NCBI GenBank assembly: GCA_027579435.1
Contig: JANBPK010001157.1
Location: 1-20,276, forward strand
Length of the DNA stretch: 20,276 nt
Reading direction: 5' to 3'
Source of the DNA: Candolleomyces eurysporus
Lineage: Eukaryota > Basidiomycota > Agaricomycetes > Agaricales > Psathyrellaceae
The notes beneath the pieces are model-generated. The model was not told where the DNA came from and did not search any database. It saw only the letters and a list, made by a program, of their open reading frames with translations. Of this stretch, positions 9,359-20,140 are shown piece after piece. A program made the position numbers and the translations under genes. The first letter of the stretch is position 1; each line of letters begins with the position of its first letter.

Positions 9359-11723
9359 ATGCTAGGTCCCCACTCCCCAACCGCTCCTCCCCAAGCTACT
9401 GACGATGCTCCCCGCGCCTCGTGGCTTGAAAAGGTCAAAAAGACGGGGAATACTGCATTGCACCACTTCAGAAGGCACTCTGGCATCGGCGTAGTCTGCG
9501 CTGTCGCCTACTTTGACCCGTAAGCGCCACCGTCGTTGCTTACTGTGTGAGGGTCGTCTAACCCGATGAACAGCGGCAATTGGGGTGTCGATTTGCAAGC
9601 AGGCTCCGAATATGGATATCGACTACTCTTTGTTGTACTTCTGGCGGGACTGTTCGCCGTATTCCTTCAGGTTTGTTCTTATCGATGACACATGTTCGCA
9701 TCGATGTCTGACCTGCACGCCGTCCGTAGGTTCTTGCGAGCCGTTTGGGCTGCGTGACTGGGGTCGGTGAGTACCTCTCAATCGATGACGCCATGGCTGG
9801 TTCAAAATTAGAGGTCTGNNCCCCCGAGGATGGTATGCGGATCTATGAAGACCTCCATCCTTCTATATTTGCTTTGCCTTATGGCCTTCGCGTGTTACCA
9901 CCTAGATGAGCAATGCTGACCACATTTCCCTCTAGATCTGGCTTCTCACAGCCGTCTGTTATTGTACAACAGACCCAAGCACACGTTGCTCTATCGATGG
10001 CTGGGTCTGTATCCGTTGTACGCACTCGCAGAGGTTGCGATCATCGCGACAGACCTCGCCGAGTTGTTGGGCTCGGCTATTGCGCTTTGCATGCTCTTCC
10101 CCAAGCTTGAATTATGGCACGGCGTTTTGATCACTGCGTTCGACGTCATCATCATCCTAGCGATGGGTGATCCCCTTCGTGGACGACCGGTCCGATTGTT
10201 CGAGTTCCTCATCGCAGGCATGGTATGTCTATTCCCCATTGGTGACCTGCCATCCATGTTGAAGATGTCTACAGGTCCTTGCCGTCCTCATCTGCATGGT
10301 GATCATCATCTCCAAGGTGGATGTGAACTGGGGTCACGCTTTCCAAGGCTACATTCCCTCTAAGTACATCTTCCAGTCGGGTGGCCTCTATACCTGTGAG
10401 TTTCCAGACACATCTACGTGTCCACACTATTCCTTACCTTTTTATTTTAGCCGTCGGTATCTTAGGCGCTACTGTAATGCCCCATAGTTTATTCATCGGT
10501 TCAGCCCTCGCAACCCAAGACCGCATCCAATTCCGTGAAAGGAAAAAGGACGTATACGACGACGACGGATCCGCTACCGGTATCGACGCGGCGCAAGGCG
10601 CGCCCTCCAAATGGAAGATCATTTTGCAGAAGATGAAAAGAAATGTCAAGCGGGCGTTCCAGAGACCTCCCGCTTCTTTCTATAACCAAGCAACCCGCCA
10701 CAGTGAAAGAGAAAACAATCCATTCGAGTTCGTTAGCGCTCACATTTACCATGGCATTGCGGACGTTGTGGCGAGCCTTTTGGGTTTTGCTGTCCTCATT
10801 AACTCGCTGTTCGTCATCCTCCTTCGTTCTTGCCTATTTACAATCGGCTGACTTTTCTCCTTCCAGTATCCTCATTCTGGCCTCTGCGGTGTTCTTCTAC
10901 GGCACTAACTGGGACGGGAATGGCGACCCGGCCAGTCTTTTTGACGCCTACGATCTTATTCGAGATATCGTGGGGCAGGGTGCTGCTACTCTTTTCGCAA
11001 TTGCGCTGTTAGCATCGGGTCAAGTAAGTAGCTCATACCGTTAACGGTTCAGCTTGCTAATTCCTCCATTTCCAGAGCTCTTCAATCATTGCGACTGTCG
11101 CCGGTCAGGCCGTCTGTGAAGGGTTCTTACAATGGCGTGTCTCCGTAAGTATAAATCTCTTTGTCATCCAGGGTAATAGCTGACATATATTCCAGCCTAT
11201 CGCTCGACGGCTTATAACGCGTCTTATGGCTATCATACCCTCGATGATAGTCGCCGTTGCTGTCGGAAGAAGGGGGGTCGATGCACTGCTGGTCGCCTCC
11301 CAAGTTGTTCTCTCCGTCGTGCTGCCGTTCATCACCTTCCCGTTACTTTGGTGCACGTCATCGAAAACGATTATGTCGGTGCGGAAGAAGAAAACCGAGG
11401 TTTCGGTGTCTGCACCGCCCTCCGAAGCTGAGCCTGTGACCAACATGGGACCCCGTGACGGCTCTGTGGATGGACGAGAGAATAAATTGGTCGACTCTAT
11501 TGCGAAAGGCTCTCATGATGGTACTTCGGAGCCGTCCCCTTCGGACGAAAAGAAGATGTCCTCCGAATCTGTAACCTGCGACCTAGAGAATGCTGAGGAC
11601 TATGAGGTGGTGGATTACAGCAACAACAAGTTGACCATCGCCGTAGGGGCCGCGATTTGGCTGTTGGTGGTTGCTGCCAATGTCTATGTTTTGGTGGACT
11701 TGGCTCGAGGAGGAGCCGCGTAG
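9359..11723 (+). CDS. NRAMP (Smf-type) divalent metal transporter
   Basis: This is a proton-coupled Mn2+/Fe2+ importer of plasma or endosomal/vacuolar membranes. The nine exons are 9359-9519, 9574-9670, 9730-9766, 9936-10222, 10275-10395, 10451-10808, 10867-11023, 11076-11144 and 11196-11723. All phases close to 604 residues (yeast Smf1 is about 575). The metal-site motif of helix 1, DPGNW, is at residues 53-57 and is split by intron 1. The helix 6 motif TVMPHSLF has M244-P245-H246. These are the diagnostic NRAMP residues (Asp, Asn, Met). Other typical segments are ASRLGCVTGVDLASHSRL, YALAEVAIIATDLAELLGSA and GQSSSIIATVAGQ. After helix 6 there is a long charged loop (about 258-320), and before the last helix a hydrophilic Ser/Glu/Lys-rich region (about 478-575). 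Exon 3 is only 37 nt. Intron 3 (9767-9935, 169 nt) is long and contains NN at 9819-9820. Choice between Mn- and Fe-directed paralogue is open. Confidence 0.93.
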
Positions 11724-12580
11724 AACGAGCCTTCTAACAACGTAAATGTATACTTAGCGCCCGATGCCCGCAGAAAATTCAAGTCACTGTTTTGTTTCTC
11801 TAGTGCATGTGGCTTCCCGAGACTGAACCAGGTGATAACAGGCCAAGTAAGGGTTTCACTACAGTGGGTAAAATCACGATTCCAACAGTTCCAGGGCCAA
11901 TTCAATATCTATCGCTACATCCGTGTTTCTCATCCTCCTCCCAAAATGTAAACACGATCAGCGTGTACGATCACCTTATCGCCTTCTGGTTCACCAACAA
12001 AGATGGCCTCACACAGCGGTATCTTTTTCCGTTTCTGATTGAAGGTGGAATTTGGAACCGGCGTCGGAAAATCGAAAAGTAAAGTGAGAAAATCGGTCAT
12101 TCACGGGTTACAACGGTTACAAGTTGTCTTTGTCAAAGGATGGCGTTATCTGGTCAGTTGAAAAAGCGCTATACACACCCATAATCTTCGTCGAGTGCGG
12201 GCGAGGGTGAGACTGATTAGGATTAGGGGGATACTATATACCAGATCGTGCATGCAACTTCAACACTAGTTTTGAGCCGTCAGCGACCACTGCTTGCAGG
12301 GTTATCCGAGGGGTTTCATGGGGCCCTTTCGACGGATCAAAATGATTTGCTAAGTTCACTGAGTTGGGATGTGAATTGCGAGCATCCGCATGTCGACATG
12401 CAATTATTGCCCCAAGGTGTAAGGTAATGGATAATTGCCGCGAAGGTTGTCATCGGGGGTATCCTAAGTCCGAGTTTCCAGACCAGCATCTATTGGAAGA
12501 AACATCAGTCAGATCGTTGAAGTCATGCTCGCGAAACGAGTGAAGCCTAATATAGTTGTACCTACCTCAAGGCCCTGTAA
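11724..12580. other. Convergent intergenic region between NRAMP and MFS genes
   Basis: The region holds the 3' flanks of two converging genes. A 91-codon plus-strand frame at 11807-12082 has no recognisable motif. No RNA gene or repeat of note was seen. Confidence 0.5.
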
Positions 12581-14650
12581 TTACTTCTCCTGTGGCATAT
12601 TTTCTGCTGACGGACTCGTCAGAGTCGGTGCTTCAGATAGCGTCGGGACTTCCTTCGGTTTCGAGGGAGCGTATTTCGAGTTCCTCCGCAACCTTGGACC
12701 GAACTTGATGAGGACAAACGGAATGGGCATCATCACCAATGCTATAAGCCCTAGGAGTGTACTGGCCCAACGTGGATTGAGAGCCTCATACATTTGGGTG
12801 GCGAAGAGCGGGAACACGGCGCCTGCGATGCTCCGGACGAAGGTGTTAGCTGCCAATGCCGAAGCAGCAACAAAGAGATAGGCATCGACGATATAGTTGA
12901 TTAGGCTGAGCTGGATGGATGGAAGGAAGGAAAATTAGTGACCTCTCGCTACTCTGAAGCTACCGATGAACCATATGGTGATGAAGAAGTCAGTGAAGGA
13001 CGTACAAAGATGAAAAAGACAGACACCCCCAAACAGACCCCTGAGAGTAGCGGCGCTACGAAAGAGATGCTCGGATATGACGTCCAACCGAACCAGAAGA
13101 ACGCGATGACAAACAGGGGTGCCCCTATTAAGGTCATCTCGAGCCTAATTTCTGGAGGAACCGGCTGTGGTGCATGCTTCTGGATCGCCCGTTCGTATCT
13201 TGGATTAACCCAAAGGATGTAAATGAAGACGGCGATCACACCACCAACTGGCAGGTTGAGCAGCATCAAACCCGAGACCCCGGTGTTGAGGTGGTGGCCC
13301 TGCGTGAACACGACAGGGTATGCTTGGAGGAGCAGATAGATATTCCCGTAGATGAAGCTCATGTATGCCGTGATAGCGATTAGCATGGGCTCCCGAATTA
13401 AGACGACGAATGGCTTGAGGAGAATATTCTTCAATCTTTGCGTGAAAGAAACATTGGTCAGTTCGAGGGGCGCGACATAGCGTGAATCCCCGGTCTCGTT
13501 TCGCAGGCGCTTGGCTTTCTTCACCAGAAGGACAGGCCTAAACGAAGCCATTTGTGTAAACAAGTCTGGAATTTCCGTGACTCTGGGCGGGAACGTACCC
13601 GTAGGTCTCGGGAAGCGTGAAAACGATGAGTAAGAAGCATACGCCAGCCTAAGACCCGTTGAGAATGAGAGTTCCAGAGTTCAGTGAAACAGGCGTACAA
13701 AAATGGCCAGGAGCCAGAAAATCCACCTCCAGCTAACTCCGGATACCTGGAGGTATCCTGATATTGTAGGACCAATAGCCGGTCCTGCAAACGGGGCAAG
13801 CTACACGGAAAACGATAATCACCATCCGTCTGAATGAAATCGAATGCAACAACTTGCCGTGAAGAATGCCAGGGCTTTGCCTCGTGTATTCGCATCCCAG
13901 ATATCGCCGATGACAGCTCTGTCATAAGCCCCATGAGTTGGATGAGTTGTGACATCGACAAGATCCTCACCCTGAATTGGACAATGGACAAGCTGCGAAG
14001 GTGCCACCAAGTAGTCTGAAGATCAGAAGGGAGGCGGTATTACGCGAAAGCGCGTCACCAATTTGAAAGAGGGTATATGCGAAGAACGACAGAATGAAGA
14101 TTGGCCTCCGACCATACTGAGAGAGAATGAGGAAACGTTAGGCTCGTACGGTGAAGGAAATGGAAAAGAAGTAGATACCTGTTCGGAAAGCGGCCCCCAG
14201 ATCAAGGGACCAACACAAAATCCGGCAACGAAGAGAGATATAGGGAGAACGCCCACTTCATGTGACAGATTGAATTCATTCTTCAGAGATCCGACAACGC
14301 CAACGGGCGCTGAGCTCGCAAATGTTCTGAACAGGAAGTCAAGGTATGAACTCGCCGAGCTGAGCGCCGTCACTCACGCATTAAGAATTAGAATAGACGA
14401 CATAATTGTAATGTACCACCTCTTTAGTCTAGACCAATTCTAAGAGCCAACTTCAATACTTGACCACAAGGAAACCGGAAAGGACACTCACCTGCGGATT
14501 CTCCGGATCGTTCTCCTCCCATGTCACCAAGATTTGCTCCTTGATTGGCGTGGCTGACCCAGACTGTTTTTCAGCTCTCGAACCTTCAATAAATACATCG
14601 TTCACTGTAGACGCGTTGTCTGGGGGGATCGAGGGGTGTTCCCCTGACAT
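12581..14650 (-). CDS. MFS transporter, DHA1 (polyamine/multidrug exporter-like)
   Basis: This is a 12-helix proton antiporter of the fungal DHA1 group (Tpo/Flr1-like), expected in the plasma membrane. Nine exons in transcript order are 14650-14492, 14439-14378, 14326-14179, 14116-13971, 13918-13858, 13800-13699, 13648-13599, 13537-13006 and 12910-12581. They give 529 residues with all phases closed. Diagnostic segments are [14 protein letters not shown] before helix 1, TFASSAPVG, and the motif A-like [16 protein letters not shown] (ending near residue 128). Others are [16 protein letters not shown] with [29 protein letters not shown] at the start of the central loop, and the C-terminal [14 protein letters not shown]. 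The start is the first ATG that precedes an acidic cytosolic N-terminus. The intron between 13858 and 13800 begins GCAAGT, a GC-AG intron; using GT two bases away would break the frame. The substrate cannot be told from sequence. Confidence 0.92.
13801..13857 (-). other. GC-AG intron in the MFS gene
   Basis: The donor reads ACG|GCAAGT and the acceptor GTGTAG|CTT. This yields FFTLAPFAGP, the strongly conserved family sequence. The neighbouring GTTGTT donor would put the following exon out of frame. Length is 57 nt, in line with the other introns. Confidence 0.8.
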
Positions 14651-15830
14651 CGTGAAGGGACTGAACGCGAGGGAGACACAGCTGGCGGCCGGGTGGTTCG
14701 AGAGCTGCTGAATCTTAAGTAGCCCCTTTGCAGAAGTCCCTTGATGTGCCACAGGATATCATTAATGTGACCGTCCGAAGGGAAAGCGCGATTGGATCAG
14801 CGAGCATGACTCGCAGGTGGAGTGATTTTGCATTGTTACGTCTCCAGCAGGAAGTGCACGGCTCGAAGGGCGGAAAAGCAAAATGGGCGAGCCGAAATAC
14901 CGAAATACCTGCGCCGTCAACTAACGTTACATTTGGACCCGATCAAGATGGCCACTGTTGTGCCTTTTCTTTTGAAAAGGTAAGAGCCTGAGGCAGTAGG
15001 CTTGATGTATGCCCATCAAGCCATTGGAACATCGACGTCTTGACAAGAGAACGTCCTACCCTATCCTTGGCGAAAAGATGAAGGCCTCAGGACATTGTCT
15101 ATGTTCGAATTGATTCCTCAGATGATGTATACGGTTGCTATAAAAATCATGACTCGATTCTAAACCGTGTATCGTTACAGCATGGCTTACTCATGTCAAG
15201 TTCTGAGGTCAACTTCTTTGCAAAGCTTGAAGCTCAGACGGCACAATTCCAACCGAAGACGCAAGCTAGGTGTCTCCACCCTTAATGCGAGACCTTGAAT
15301 GTGTCAGCTTGGGGAGCTGGAGCAATGTGGCCATTTTGATTTCTTGTTTCTGTAGACCTGCAGATGGAGAGATTATGACGAAGAAAGGCATTGTTCAAGT
15401 TCATGATGGCCGACGTCACCGACATACGCGCACAGATCAGGCCAAATCAGGCCAGCTCGCTCAACCTAGCCCACTGGTTCACACTGAGTGCTGATGCTCA
15501 GTGCCAATTGGCGAGCTGGTTCACTCGATTCTAATAATAACAGATCCCTGACGACATAATACATATCACTCAGAACAGCGAAGAGCGAATGAACCCAAGG
15601 AAAAACCGGAAACCTCAAAATGTGCAACCCCGCTCAATTGCCTCTAATAGCTTCCCACCTGGTCAACTGGTGAGTTGTTCGATTAAACCTGCTGATCTAT
15701 TTAAGAGCTCTTTCAGAAGAGACGACCGGTAGCCTATTCTCTTATCATCTCTTCAGAACGTCAAGCTCCTACCTCTCACCTCACGCTAGAACTGCGACAA
15801 AGGAAATTGATCCTGTAAACTTCAAGAACA
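14651..15830. promoter_or_regulatory. Divergent promoter region between MFS and AKR genes
   Basis: This 1.18 kb of DNA separates two divergently transcribed genes. It holds several perfect short inverted repeats: CCTTTTC/GAAAAGG (14963-14980, 4-nt loop), GGCTTGATG/CATCAAGCC (14999-15022, 6-nt loop) and a nested pair at 15452-15519. A TATTTAAG at 15698-15705 is a candidate TATA element for the AKR gene. No open frame in it looks coding. Confidence 0.55.
15452..15519. promoter_or_regulatory. Nested inverted repeat upstream of the AKR gene
   Basis: The outer arms CCAGCTCGC (15452-15460) and GCGAGCTGG (15511-15519) are perfect. An inner pair CACTGAG (15482-15488) and CTCAGTG (15497-15503) lies inside them. 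It sits about 310 bases before the AKR ATG. It may be an operator for a dimeric factor or a cruciform; function is unproven. Confidence 0.5.
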
Positions 15831-17374
15831 ATGCCAGTTAATGCAACGACAACTCTTGGAGGAACCGCTTCAAATGTCACTGTCGGGAGAATTGCTGTGA
15901 GTGGAACGGCTCTAATTTAGTAGCTTCAATGTCATTTCCGGGCTGACTGACCCCCAGCATGGCTTGATGATGATGACGTGAGCGCTATTCTGGCACATAT
16001 AGCATACTGGTAAACTTATCGAACGGATTTTAGCTGGACCCCGAACCCTGTTCCAGATGAACAATGCTTTGAATCCATCAAAGCTGGGGTAGACGCCCTT
16101 CCACCTGGAGCAAAGATGGTCCTGAATAGTGGTAAGAACCCTCGCTTTGTGCCGTCATGGACGACTGTAGCAACTAAGCACGCATAACCAACAGGTGAAT
16201 TCTACGCACAGGACTGGGGTACGGCGAATCTGGAGCTTCTTTCTCGTTTCTACGCGAAATATCCTGAGTACGCCGATAAAACCTTTCTCTCTGTGAAAGG
16301 AGGTCTCAAGAACGGAGGCCCAGATGCTTCGTGCGTAGCTCTCATTTCATCCCCCTCTACTGGAATTAACTTCAAGTTCATCACATCGTTTCAGGCTTGA
16401 GAATCTGAGAGCCAGTATCGATAATATCCAGCGAGTTCTTGGCCCAGTCAAGAAAGTCGACCTTTTCGAACCCGCACGCGTAGATCGTCGTATTCCAATT
16501 GAAAAGCAGATGGAATATCTTGTGACGCTCAAGAACGAGGGGAAGTTCGACCACATCGGGCTCTCTGAATGCAGCGCCGAAACTCTCAGGCGTGCGCATG
16601 CCGTATGAAACTCTAGCTCATCTTGGCGACCCACTCCTCGCTAACTGTGGGTTGCTTTGTCTCCAGGTACACCCAGTCACAGCTGCAGAAATAGAAGTCA
16701 GCCCGTGGTCTTACGAAGAGAACCAAAAGAAGGTCATAGAGACTGCGAGAGAGTTGGGTATTTCTGTCAAGGCATATTCGTAAGTCTGTTCGTTCTTACG
16801 AGCTCGAAGTCTACACCTAATATGCATACCTCTTTTTCTTCGACAGGCCGCTCGGGAAGGGCTTCCTCACAGGGCAAATTAAAAGCCGAGCTGATCTCGC
16901 CGGTAGGGAACATCCACTTCGCATCCTATCCAAAGTCTTTTTGCTCATCTTTGCCGCATCTCAGAGGGCGATGCGCGAGCCCACATGACTCGCTTCGCGG
17001 AGGACAATCTGGACCACAACTTTGCGATCGTCAACGCCCTGACGGCTGTTGCCGAGCGACTTGGCTGCACTCCAGCGCAGCTCTCCCTCGCGTGGGTTGC
17101 GCATCTCGGCCCTCACGTCATCCCACTTCCAGGTTCCTCGTACGTATACACCGTCCTGCCCGTAGTTCGAACCCGTTGTTATGATACTGACTGACATTTC
17201 CGTCCTCTGACTCTTTGTAGCAAGGCCTCCCGGACTCTGGAGAATCTGCAAGCCGGGGACATCAAGCTGTCGGAAGATGACCTGGCGGAGGTCAACAAGA
17301 TCATTGACAACCATGAAGTCAAGGGAGACAGATACTTTGGAAAGTCCGACGAAGAGACGCATTTGTGGGGATAG
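15831..17374 (+). CDS. plr1: Aldo/keto reductase, pyridoxal reductase-like (AKR8)
   Basis: This is probably an NADPH-dependent reductase of pyridoxal to pyridoxine (cytosolic, vitamin B6 salvage). Nine exons, 15831-15896, 15958-15977, 16034-16131, 16195-16330, 16395-16602, 16667-16779, 16847-16902, 16965-17139 and 17221-17374, give 341 residues with all phases closed. The N-terminal strand reaches HGLMMMTWTP. The catalytic Tyr is Y65 in [11 protein letters not shown] and the catalytic Lys is K96 in TFLSVKGG. The NADPH-side segments [25 protein letters not shown] and [12 protein letters not shown] follow, with HVIPLPGSS near the C-terminus. The position where most AKRs have Asp reads Asn (N60), and the usual His region reads DLFEPARVD. 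As far as I know this FE-ARVD form is typical of the pyridoxal reductase branch. Exon 2 is only 20 nt. Another AKR acting on aldehydes is possible. Confidence 0.88.
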
Positions 17375-17836
17375 GATCCAAATAGTCTTGTTAGTAGCCG
17401 CGATTGTTTGTACCGTTACAGTGCTTTATCCCAACTTGATTCTTAATTGTGTGCCGCATATCTGTTGAGGGCTTCGGATCTTAGTTTCGGGCAACAGAGT
17501 CGCTTGACTACCATACTGTGATACAATACTCTGGGCAGTTAGCCTCGACCAGTCTTTCAAAGCCTACCGGTTCGGCCGAGCCTTGTTCCGTATGCATGCA
17601 AAGACAACCGGCTACCTCCCGTTCCTTTCAAGCTCCAGGCCTCCCTTAACCGAGGGCGACAGTCATGAATAAACATTGGTAGTTCTTTGTGACCAAAACC
17701 ATCTCCATTATGTTTTCCCTATATAGAATAAAATATAGAGCCCTTCCCAAGTAAAAAGAAAAACTGTTGGTAGATCCACTAGATATTTCGATAAAATTAC
17801 CCGCCCAGCCAAACTGACAGCCCCAATCGCTGAGGA
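17375..17836. other. Convergent intergenic region
   Basis: The 3' flanks of the AKR gene (+) and the siderophore acyltransferase gene (-) meet here. AATAAA-like sequences occur near 17668 and 17728. No gene was seen. Confidence 0.5.
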
Positions 17837-19265
17837 TCAACGGAGTTCGGTCATCCTGAAGAATTTTTCTCTGTTCTGGAAGACCAGAATGGACCGCTTA
17901 TACGGAAAGTCAAACAGCTAGCGAATGCCAAAGCGTCAGTTGGTGTACGACGAAGCCAATGCAGACAGGGTACTTACAGTGGGTCGGTAGAACCCACCGA
18001 CATCGGCGACGCGAAGGACGTTCGGATTGCCTCCATCTGGTTCGCCGAGGATACGGAAAGTCCTAGGATCGTTAAGGAAAAGATAGTGAACGAGTGATCG
18101 AATCCAGATCTTGGCTGTAAAGAGACAGAAGAACAATCAACATCTCAAAACCGAATAGACCGGGGAAAGTGGAATACGCACATCGTCCACCACCAAGGAA
18201 CTTATCCTCCCCAACCAAGATGTGAATCCCCCTATCCCACTCTCCGGCAGCCTGGTCCGCAGGCATATACGTCGCCACATGATCCTCCTTCGTATAATTA
18301 ATCTCGATATACCCGAACAACTCCCCGTCCCAGCTATACATGCACGGAATCGCGTGCGGGTCCGCATACATGCTCTCGATATACTTCCTATGCGTCTCCA
18401 ACGTTCCCTGCTCCTGCCACGCCTTGTTCACCCGGGGATCGTTGTGCCACTTGTGGAACGCCGCAAGGTGCCTGGACACGCCGTCGGCGCTTTGGTAGTC
18501 GTACAAAGCGTCCGTCGCGCCTTCGAGATCGAAATGGACGAGCTCGAGCATTTGCCCGACTTGCGAGCACCATCGCCTGTAGAGGACTTCTCCTTGCAGA
18601 GGCTTGCTTGGGCGTAACGGATGTTTGGCGACGACGTTGTCCTTCCTGGTGAACGCGGGGACAGTGGGGAAGATCGGGCGGATATTGGGGAGCCAGTGAC
18701 GGTGGTGGTACCCGGTAGTCCCTGCGCCTTGCCAGAAAGCCGTGTGGTTGAGGTAGTAGACCTCGTCGACGTTGTGGGGGCTATATGGCGATTTTCCGCT
18801 GACCTTGGAAGGATATGGCCTTGCCAAGCCAGTGGCGAAGAGGTACTCGGCGACTTCCTGGGCGTTTTCGAAGGCGGAGATAGCGGTGGGAATGTACTCC
18901 TGCTCGTGGTAGAGCGTGAAGAGCCCGTAAGCGGCCGCCCACAGGTCCGCCAAGCTGATTTGGGCTGGGGAGGAAGTATTGGAAGGCGGTTGCAGGGTCA
19001 CAAGCGAGTAGATCGGGACATGTTTAGTCACTCCTTCGAAAGGGGTGCCAACGGAAGAGAGATCAAGGGCAAGCTTCTTCTCATCGTTGACGGTGAACTC
19101 CGCGATGGGCCTTTCATCGAGCAACAGCAAGGTGACTTGGCCGCCTGGGCGCTTCGACTTGACGCTCGTAAGGTTGGCACCATCAGGAAGGATGACAACG
19201 AGTTGGGGCGAGGTGAGGTGATTCGAAATAGCTGCAAGCCTTCTGTCGGCAGCAGGAGCACTCAT
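17837..19265 (-). CDS. ato1: Siderophore N5-hydroxyornithine acyltransferase (SidF/SidL/Ato1-like)
   Basis: The enzyme transfers an acyl group from CoA to N5-hydroxyornithine, making the hydroxamate ligand of ferrichrome-type siderophores. Three exons in transcript order are 19265-18182, 18114-17978 and 17917-17837, giving 433 residues with phases closed. Residues 1-225 are the poorly conserved N-terminal half typical of SidF/SidL. From about 226 the GNAT-like IucB/AlcB-type domain is clear: VLYRRWCSQVGQMLEL, FHKWHNDPRVNKAWQE (270-285), IPCMYSWDGELFGYIEINY and WDRGIHILVGEDKFLGG (343-359). After the splice comes SLVHYLFLNDPRTFRILGEP, then FDFPYKRSILVF and EKFF at the end. The C-terminus (MTELR) is not a peroxisomal PTS1 signal, unlike some SidF proteins. 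The acyl donor (acetyl or a longer unit) cannot be decided. I chose the ATG at 19265 because an upstream in-frame extension would include the GATA-site promoter. In Omphalotus the orthologue ato1 sits with an NRPS and an ornithine monooxygenase gene. Confidence 0.88.
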
Positions 19266-19325
19266 TTTTGGGGGGGTGTTGTGGAGACGAAAAGAAGCAA
19301 GGGTTTTGTCGAAACCGGTATTTTT

Positions 19326-19334
19326 ATCTGATAA
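19326..19334 (+). promoter_or_regulatory. Iron-GATA-factor site 1 of the siderophore gene
   Basis: ATCTGATAA is an exact match to ATCWGATAA, the known site of fungal iron-responsive GATA repressors (Urbs1, SREA, SRE, Fep1). The overlapping TTATCTGAT also gives the consensus on the other strand. It lies 61 bases upstream of the acyltransferase ATG. Confidence 0.75.
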
Positions 19335-19360
19335 GATTCCCTCGGTTTTTTGATGGGACC

Positions 19361-19369
19361 TTATCTGAT
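19361..19369 (-). promoter_or_regulatory. Iron-GATA-factor site 2 of the siderophore gene
   Basis: TTATCTGAT on the plus strand is ATCAGATAA on the minus strand, an exact ATCWGATAA match. It is 96 bases upstream of the ATG and 35 bases from site 1, so paired binding is plausible. Confidence 0.75.
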
Positions 19370-20140
19370 AGCCCACACTGATCTTCCATAGTGCAATCAC
19401 ATTGACATGGCGGAAGTTGTCGGAAGAACAAATGTCCGGTCAGTGGTCGAGGACTTGTAGCTCAGGCTAGCTCAGGCCGATGTTCTTTGAGTGTCGTGGA
19501 CACGCAGAAACGGTCTAGGAAGAAAAACAAGAACTGCAGAAAAGCCGCTGCATAAAAGGGTCCAGGAAACCGACCTTGGAGGGTTTGAAGGGTTTGAATG
19601 GTTTGAATGGAAACCATGTGGATCCATCAGCGTGGCGCCTGAGTGGCACCTGCAAAGACTGCAACGCACGTTAGTCGGGAACCAACATAACGGATAGGCC
19701 ATAGACGAGACCTTGTTGAAGGATGGCGCATTCCTGCACGTTCTCACTGTCAGGAGGGTGCTGACTTCGGCTGGTACCTGAGGACTGGCATTTGAATTCA
19801 AGTGAGGACTTGATTTTGGTTACCGTCCGCCCGACTAGTTCCCGAGCACAAGGCCAAGCGGAAGAGTCGATGAGGAAGTAGGAATGATGGACTCAGGTAC
19901 CAGCAGGTACAAACCGAACGTCAACACAAGTTCGAATTGGCTGAGGAATGTTCTTCCAAGAGCCAAGGAGGTGACGGTCTTGACAGCGTCAGCGAAAGAA
20001 AGCGCCTTCACCAGCCACGAAGCCCTTGGCTCCGAGACATTTTCCAGAGGGAATTCCACCAATACCTGAACCGGGGATCTCGGCACTTCCTTGTAGCATT
20101 TCTTCAAAAGTGGCAAGAACAATCTATTCCGAGCTCTAGT

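Larger units (their letters stand above)
19266..20140. other. Upstream region of the siderophore gene
   Basis: Besides the two GATA sites there is a threefold GGTTTGAA repeat at about 9-base spacing (19582-19607). There is also a perfect 13-base inverted repeat, GCTGGTACCTGAG at 19770-19782 and CTCAGGTACCAGC at 19892-19904. Minus-strand open frames of 95-109 codons have no recognisable motif. Confidence 0.45.

Noticed and set aside
9767..9935. Possible extra exon within the 169-nt NRAMP intron 3
   Set aside because: Joining 9766 directly to 9936 gives the expected continuous family sequence (TGVDLASHSRL), so no extra exon is needed; the NN at 9819-9820 explains odd composition.
11807..12082. 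A 91-codon plus-strand open frame after the NRAMP gene
   Set aside because: Lies in the 3' flank, shows no motif or splice continuation, and its composition is unlike the neighbouring genes.
12212..12232. Telomere-like GATTAGGATTAGGGGG
   Set aside because: Only two imperfect units, internal to a normal intergenic region; too short to be an interstitial telomere repeat.
14063..14443. A 126-codon plus-strand open frame
   Set aside because: It is antisense to MFS exons and introns whose splice sites and conserved motifs are clear.
18621..19331. A 236-codon plus-strand open frame
   Set aside because: It lies wholly antisense to the well-supported siderophore acyltransferase exon, has no recognisable motif and reflects the GC-rich codon pattern of that gene.
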